A DNA stretch of 18,587 nucleotides from CAYGBW01 sp964348185 (GTDB lineage Bacteria > Desulfobacterota > BSN033 > WVXP01), in NCBI GenBank assembly GCA_964348185.1, contig CAYGBW010000002.1, positions 1-18,587 of the forward strand, read 5' to 3'. Position numbers and translations under genes: made by a program. The notes below the pieces were generated by a model. The model made no database searches and was not told where the DNA came from. It saw only the letters and a program-made list of their open reading frames with translations. Positions 14,388 to 18,587 of the stretch are shown in pieces (positions within the stretch are counted from its first letter, which is position 1; every line of letters starts with the position of its first letter).

Positions 14388-15830
14388 TCAGGGGCGCTCG
14401 GCCCTGTTCTGGAACTGGTGCAACCGCGCCCGCATGCCGGGTGGAACCGAGGTGAAGTGGATGAGATAGCGCTTGCACGATTCGTCGAGGGGACGGATCA
14501 CCTTGGCGTAAAGCTCCGGCGCCTCTTCCTCGCCGGCCTCCGCCTCCAACCGAAGCATTATGTTGGCGTAGGGTGGCAGCGGGCCCGATGCCTCGACCAC
14601 CGCCCGCCGGTGGGATACGCTGATGAGAGTAGCGGGCTCCATCTGCTCGTCGAGATGCTTGTCGGTCAGCCGCACGTAGTGAAGGGGTACGGGTTCGGCA
14701 AGAGTTGTGCAGCTCGTCTCCTCCTCCTCAAGCACCAGCTCCGGGTGGTCTTCGTGACCCAGCAACTCACGACATCTGAGGGCCTCCTGCATGCCCTTGG
14801 CATGGACCTCGACCTCGTCACCGAGGATGAGGCCCTGGTTGGCGGCGCGTATCAGGGTAGGGGAGACGAGCACCTGCCCGCCTACAGTGAAGCTCTCGAT
14901 CCGCGCCGTCAGGTTGACTGTCCGCCCCACAACGCCGTACTTCGATCGTTTGGTCGATCCGATGTTGCCTACCACCACCTCCCCGGTGTGCAGCGCGATC
15001 CCCATCTCGATCTCGGGCCAACCCTTTTGGAGGCTATATTCATTCACCCCTTGCATCGCCTTCTGCATCTCGAGGGCGCAACGGACCGCGCATTGGGCGG
15101 CGTCCTGCATCGCCAAAGGGGCACCGAAAAGCACCAGGATGGCGTCCCCGATGATCTCGTCGATGGTTCCGCCGCTTGGTTGGATCAGCTCGACCATGGC
15201 TGAGAGGTAGTGGTTGAGCAAGGCGACAACTTCGGTGGGCTCAAGCCGCTCGGCAATGGCGGTGAAGCCACGAAGATCGGACATCAGCAGGGTAACCTCA
15301 CGTTTCTCTCCGCCGAGCTTAAGCCCGTCGGGCGCGTCAAGGAGCGTTTCCACGATTTGGTCGCTTGTGTAGCGGCCAAAGGTCTGGCGGATGAACTGGT
15401 TGCGACGCTCGAGCTCCTTGTTCAGGTCGGCGAGTTGCTCGTAAGAGTCCTTCAGCTGCTGGGTCATGCTGTTGAAGGCAATTGAGAAATCCCCCATGAA
15501 ATCCACTTTGTGGCTGAAGTCTCCGCCCGCGATCTGCTGGGTTTTCCACGTTAGATGTCTCAGGTTAGCCTGCAGATTCTTGAGTGACTGGATTATTGCT
15601 GTTTTCCGCTTCGGGGTTTCGAAATCAAGCTCCCCCCTCGACAGGCTGAATAACAGCTCCGTGACTTTATTGTATTCTTCGATAAATCTGTTTATGTAGT
15701 CTACCGCCTGTCTGATTTCATTGTCTGGACAGTCTTCTGGGAGGCTTATGGGTGAAGCCTTTTTGCCGTTGAGAATCAAATAGAAGGCTTCCGTGATTTT
15801 GTCGATCTGCTCCTCTTTCACATTGAGCAT
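14388..15830 (-). CDS. Class III adenylate/guanylate cyclase with N-terminal HAMP-like and C-terminal PilZ-like regions
   Basis: A 480-residue protein. Residues 1-90 are helical with no membrane segment, 92-140 resemble a cytoplasmic HAMP linker (QIAGGDFSHKVDFMGDFSIAFNSMTQQL), and 178-350 are the cyclase domain. Metal ligands are Asp185 (LLMSDLRGFT) and Asp229 (EIIGDAILVLFG). Asn306 and transition-state Arg310 lie in GRTVNLTAR. At the position that usually selects adenine (Asp or Thr before the V-x-G turn) there is Gly299 (KYGVVG), so ATP versus GTP use is uncertain. The C-terminal 110 residues (YAKVIRPLDES, YLIHFTSVPPGMRARL) resemble a PilZ-type barrel, but its usual RxxxR is not evident. 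AGGA precedes ATG 15830. The V4R gene ends 14 bases upstream, so the two are one operon, probably sensor plus output. Confidence 0.87.
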   Translation of the reverse strand: MLNVKEEQIDKITEAFYLILNGKKASPISLPEDCPDNEIRQAVDYINRFIEEYNKVTELLFSLSRGELDFETPKRKTAIIQSLKNLQANLRHLTWKTQQIAGGDFSHKVDFMGDFSIAFNSMTQQLKDSYEQLADLNKELERRNQFIRQTFGRYTSDQIVETLLDAPDGLKLGGEKREVTLLMSDLRGFTAIAERLEPTEVVALLNHYLSAMVELIQPSGGTIDEIIGDAILVLFGAPLAMQDAAQCAVRCALEMQKAMQGVNEYSLQKGWPEIEMGIALHTGEVVVGNIGSTKRSKYGVVGRTVNLTARIESFTVGGQVLVSPTLIRAANQGLILGDEVEVHAKGMQEALRCRELLGHEDHPELVLEEEETSCTTLAEPVPLHYVRLTDKHLDEQMEPATLISVSHRRAVVEASGPLPPYANIMLRLEAEAGEEEAPELYAKVIRPLDESCKRYLIHFTSVPPGMRARLHQFQNRAERP

Positions 15831-15844
15831 TTTTCCTGTCCCTG

Positions 15845-16369
15845 CTAAGCCGGTTTTACATCAAACCTGCACACCCTGTCGCCCGAGCACCAGCAGTCGA
15901 TTTCTTTCACGGTGAATTTCCCGCCGGTGTGGGCCGAGAGAAGGCCGCTGATGAACCCTTCATCGTAGGTGCAGATCGTCTCGTCGCACAGAGGCAGGCC
16001 CGAGCAGTCGAGGTCCTCGGCCACAGTCACGGTTAAGGTCATTTTTTCGAGGTCCGACTTCTCTACCCTGAGGATGCCGATCTTCATCTTTTTCAGAAGT
16101 TCCTGGAGGTCTTCAATAAAGGTGTTGAAACTGTCTTTCTCAGTCACCAGATTGTTGTAAAAGGCCCTGCCTGCGATTTCGCCTGCCTCATAGAATATCC
16201 TGTCTGCAGTCGCGGTATCGAATTCCTTTATCAGGACGTCTCTGAGCGTATACTGCATCAACCTGTAAACGCTCACATCCATGGTGAAGCCCAGGTTGGG
16301 GCGTCCCTCACCCGCGTTTCCCAGCATACACCAGTCGAACATTGACTCTTCTCTTTCCTCTTTGAACAC
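15845..16369 (-). CDS. V4R (XylR-N-like) domain sensor protein
   Basis: A 174-residue single-domain V4R protein. This fold binds small hydrophobic ligands or metals in regulators and methyltransfer systems. The C-terminal signature is present: DCSGLPLCDETICTYDEGFISG (Cys122, Cys128, Cys133) and EIDCWCSGDRVCRFDV (Cys159, Cys161, Cys167), a likely metal or redox site. The GTG start at 16369 is supported by AGGAGGTG 6 bases upstream; the next Met is at residue 10. With the cyclase gene 14 bases downstream, it probably senses an input and modulates cyclic-nucleotide synthesis as a separate subunit. This coupling is inferred from the operon. The 16370-16758 region upstream holds no gene; a small dyad AGAGCG-GTGA-CGCTCT is at 16643-16658. 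Confidence 0.85.
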   Translation of the reverse strand: MFKEEREESMFDWCMLGNAGEGRPNLGFTMDVSVYRLMQYTLRDVLIKEFDTATADRIFYEAGEIAGRAFYNNLVTEKDSFNTFIEDLQELLKKMKIGILRVEKSDLEKMTLTVTVAEDLDCSGLPLCDETICTYDEGFISGLLSAHTGGKFTVKEIDCWCSGDRVCRFDVKPA

Positions 16370-16758
16370 GATCGCACCTCCTGGGCGGATTGATTACGGC
16401 CGGTTTGCTTCTTCATGGCCGCCTTCCTGCCAAATAAGAAACCGATAAGAACTCCCTTTCACTGGGCCCATTTGCAGTTCAGGAGATATTACCAGATCCA
16501 TAAGCGAAGTCAATCTCGATCTGTCAATCCCGTCCTTTCATCCTTATGAATAGGAATCTATTCTCTTTTTCTTATCCCCTATTCCAGTATTCCAAACATT
16601 CCAACAAAACCGTTTCAACCCTACCTGCATTTCGTCCTGATCAGAGCGGTGACGCTCTTGAGTTCCCTCTCTTGTGGGGGTACAGGTCCTGAAGCCGTTT
16701 GATTCTCCAGTTTGCCTTCTGACCTCTGTCGGGACCTTGCCTTGAAACCGAGAAAGAA

Positions 16759-17592
16759 TCAAAACTTCAATGCTCCAGCGGCAAGTCCGCTGACGAGATA
16801 TCTCTGGGCGATGAAGACGAAAAGTATCCCTGGCAGGGCGGCCGTGAGGGATCCGGCACACATCTGGTTCCAGTTCACAAAGATGTCGCCTATGGCATCG
16901 AAGCAACCGACGGTGACGGGCTGTGCTGAGGGCGTAGACGTGAAGACAAAGGCGTAGATGAACTCATTCCAGGTCCAGAGGTAGGTGATGATTGCAGCTG
17001 AAGCGATGGCCGTGGCGCTCACCGGAATCACGATCTTCACCAGCGCGCCCGTCCGGGAGCATCCATCGACCACGGCCGCATCGATCAGGTCTCTGGGGAA
17101 GCTGTCAAAGAAAGACTTCATGATGAGAACGGCAAAAGGATAGGTCAGGTAGATGTTGGCTAGGATCATGCTCGAGAGGGTATCGACCAGCCCAAGCCAG
17201 CTGATCAGTAAGTAGAAGGGGAGGAGGAGAGAGAGGGGGGGAATGATGCGGGTAAAGATGAGTATCCATAAGAGGGTATTGGACCATTTGAATCTGAACT
17301 GGCTCAATCCATATCCAGCCAGCACACCAATCCCAGTGACAATCAGGGTCGTGGTCAGGGTCACCACAATGGAATTCTTGAGATATGAACTGAAAGGATA
17401 GTCCTCAAAAAGAAGCCTAAACGGCTCGATCGTGGGCTTATGAGGGAAGTATACCGGTGGAAAGACGTATGTTTCCTCATCGGGCTTGAAGGCCGTCACA
17501 GTGGTCCAATATATCGGTAACATCATAAAGCCTAAAAGGATTGTCGCAATGGTATAGGGCAGCACGCGGCCCCCGAAAATCCTCTCTATCAT
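16759..17592 (-). CDS. ABC transporter permease, CUT1/MalG type
   Basis: A 277-residue inner-membrane protein with about six hydrophobic segments. The cytoplasmic EAA loop at 171-190 (DAAVVDGCSRTGALVKIVIP) contacts the ATPase. The C-terminal WTWNEFIYAFVFTS and the length match MalG-like carbohydrate permeases. ATG 17592 lies one base after the stop of the partner permease, with GAGGGAA upstream, so translation is coupled. The ATPase gene is not in the window. The substrate cannot be named; glycerol-phosphate, sugars and polyols are usual for this class. Confidence 0.92.
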   Translation of the reverse strand: MIERIFGGRVLPYTIATILLGFMMLPIYWTTVTAFKPDEETYVFPPVYFPHKPTIEPFRLLFEDYPFSSYLKNSIVVTLTTTLIVTGIGVLAGYGLSQFRFKWSNTLLWILIFTRIIPPLSLLLPFYLLISWLGLVDTLSSMILANIYLTYPFAVLIMKSFFDSFPRDLIDAAVVDGCSRTGALVKIVIPVSATAIASAAIITYLWTWNEFIYAFVFTSTPSAQPVTVGCFDAIGDIFVNWNQMCAGSLTAALPGILFVFIAQRYLVSGLAAGALKF

Positions 17593-17593
17593 C

Positions 17594-18460
17594 TTAGGTT
17601 TCCCTCTTTGAGATGTATATGAAAATAGCGGCGATCAAGCTGGTAATGGCAAAAAGAACCATCCCCGCGGCAGCAGCCATTCCGAAGTTCAACGTTTTTT
17701 GGATCTGATCCCAGATGTAGTAGCCGAAGACGTAGGTCGCCCTTCCAGGTCCCCCGGCTGTCAGGGGCATAATGATGTCTATGGTTCTGAAGGAGAACAT
17801 GGTGGTTATGAGGAGACCCACCATGGCAGGCCCTTTGATGAGAGGGAGGGTAATGAAGGCAAATCGATGGAGGATCCCTGCACCATCCACCCTGGCGGCC
17901 TCGTAGAATTCCGCAGGGACACTCAGAAGCGCCGCAAGAAGGATGATGCCCATGAAGGGGATTCGGGTCCAACTATCGGCAAGGATCACCCCGGCCATGG
18001 CCAGATTGAAGTTCCCATAGATGCTCAGGGGGGTCTCTATCAGGCCGATCTTCATGAACAGATCACTGATCACACCGAAGTCGGGGCTGAACATCCACTT
18101 CCAGATGATCCCGGAGATAACCGCGGGCACCGCCCAGGGGAGTATCATCAGGGACCTGAAAAGCCATGCTCCCCTGGTGATCCTGACCATGGAGAGGGCG
18201 AGGGCCATCCCCCCGAATAGAGTCAGGGCCGTTGTACCCACGCAGAATAGGGCGACCTTTTGGAAACTCAGCCAGAAGAGCCTGTGCTTGAAAAGGGCGA
18301 TGTAGTTGCCCAGTCCGGTGAAGATGATAGGATGGATGTTGTCGTATCGAAGGAAGCTTGCACAGACCAGAAGGAAAGCGGGGACAAGGACCCAGAGCAA
18401 GACAATGATCAGCCCCGGAAGGTTCAGAAGGAAACCATACCAACGATCGGACAGTCTCAT
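17594..18460 (-). CDS. ABC transporter permease, CUT1/MalF (UgpA-like) type
   Basis: A 288-residue inner-membrane protein with about six transmembrane segments, beginning at residues 10-34. Its EAA loop is at 184-208 (EFYEAARVDGAGILHRFAFI, then TLPLI), and TAGGPGRATYVFGYYIWDQI is the typical C-terminal conserved stretch. Its N-terminus is short, as in UgpA-like members rather than MalF with its extra loop. It forms a heterodimer with the permease encoded immediately downstream. The solute-binding gene lies upstream, separated by a hairpin. Confidence 0.92.
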   Translation of the reverse strand: MRLSDRWYGFLLNLPGLIIVLLWVLVPAFLLVCASFLRYDNIHPIIFTGLGNYIALFKHRLFWLSFQKVALFCVGTTALTLFGGMALALSMVRITRGAWLFRSLMILPWAVPAVISGIIWKWMFSPDFGVISDLFMKIGLIETPLSIYGNFNLAMAGVILADSWTRIPFMGIILLAALLSVPAEFYEAARVDGAGILHRFAFITLPLIKGPAMVGLLITTMFSFRTIDIIMPLTAGGPGRATYVFGYYIWDQIQKTLNFGMAAAAGMVLFAITSLIAAIFIYISKRET

Positions 18461-18489
18461 TCAGTAGGATCCTGAAAACTGGGGAAGGT

Positions 18490-18521
18490 GGGAGCCCCTC
18501 ATTCTCCTAAACGGGGCTCCC
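18490..18521. terminator. Intercistronic stem-loop between binding-protein and permease genes
   Basis: A perfect 9-bp stem GGGAGCCCC/GGGGCTCCC with a 14-base loop. On the transcribed (minus) strand no T run follows, so it is more likely an mRNA-stabilising or partial-attenuation hairpin than a full terminator. Such hairpins commonly raise binding-protein levels over permease levels. Confidence 0.65.
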
Positions 18522-18542
18522 GAAATCTAAAGACGATCTCAT

Positions 18543-18587
18543 TCAGGCACAGCGTAATCATCGAGCACTTCCTGGCACTTCTCCAGA
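18543..18587 (-). CDS. C-terminal end of an extracellular solute-binding protein (partial)
   Basis: The last 14 codons before TGA at 18543-18545 read LEKCQEVLDDYAVPE-like sequence and enter from the right edge. Position upstream of the two CUT1 permeases, with an intercistronic hairpin between, points to the periplasmic binding protein of the same transporter. The visible part is too short to prove the family. Confidence 0.5.

Noticed and set aside
14418..15203. 261-codon plus-strand frame
   Set aside because: It is antisense to the cyclase gene, whose frame contains all catalytic motifs.

Overview
The window reads like a chromosomal segment of an anaerobic, moderately GC-rich bacterium, most likely a Desulfobacterota (deltaproteobacterial-type) lineage. 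This is an inference. It rests on a ferredoxin-dependent 2-oxoacid oxidoreductase, a CDC48-type AAA ATPase, a V4R/cyclase pair, and dispersed palindromic repeats of a kind I associate with such genomes. No rRNA, tRNA or CRISPR array was seen.

Layout. (1) 1-1100, minus: a secreted/membrane protein running off the left edge, best seen by reading the minus strand through the edge. (2) 1101-2700: a 262-bp inverted-repeat element, then an intact RHH-antitoxin/ParE-RelE-toxin module with a clear promoter and palindromic operators. It abuts, tail to tail, the truncated remains of a second (PIN-domain) toxin-antitoxin module. (3) 2785-2861: a 77-bp palindromic repeat, present again in inverted orientation at 9781-9857. 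(4) 3009-9659, plus: a FadR-type GntR regulator with a consensus sigma70 promoter and an overlapping palindromic operator; a two-ring CDC48/VCP-like ATPase whose 3' end is interrupted by a MITE-like element; and a four-gene gamma-delta-alpha-beta 2-oxoacid:ferredoxin oxidoreductase operon closed by a strong terminator. (5) 10190-13784, plus: a lysine catabolic operon of split LKR and SDH genes (the two halves of eukaryotic AASS) followed by a kynurenine-formamidase-like alpha/beta hydrolase. (6) 13785-14387: no gene recognised. (7) 16369-14388, minus: a V4R sensor gene followed by a class III nucleotide cyclase. (8) 18587-16759, minus: the end of a solute-binding protein gene, an intercistronic hairpin, and two CUT1-type sugar ABC permeases.

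The most interesting element is the oxidoreductase. By default it would be annotated as pyruvate:ferredoxin oxidoreductase. Its alpha subunit instead has Arg31 in place of the substrate-binding Thr of the YPITP motif, plus Arg109 and Asp112. These are the positions and residues I recall for oxalate oxidoreductase (OOR) of Moorella thermoacetica. The gamma subunit has also lost the GRGGQG motif of CoA-dependent relatives. Gene order (gamma, delta, alpha, beta) and subunit sizes also fit OOR. The predicted reaction is CoA-independent oxidation of oxalate to 2 CO2 with reduction of ferredoxin. The GntR regulator and the AAA ATPase lie just upstream and may belong to the same functional unit, but that link is only positional.
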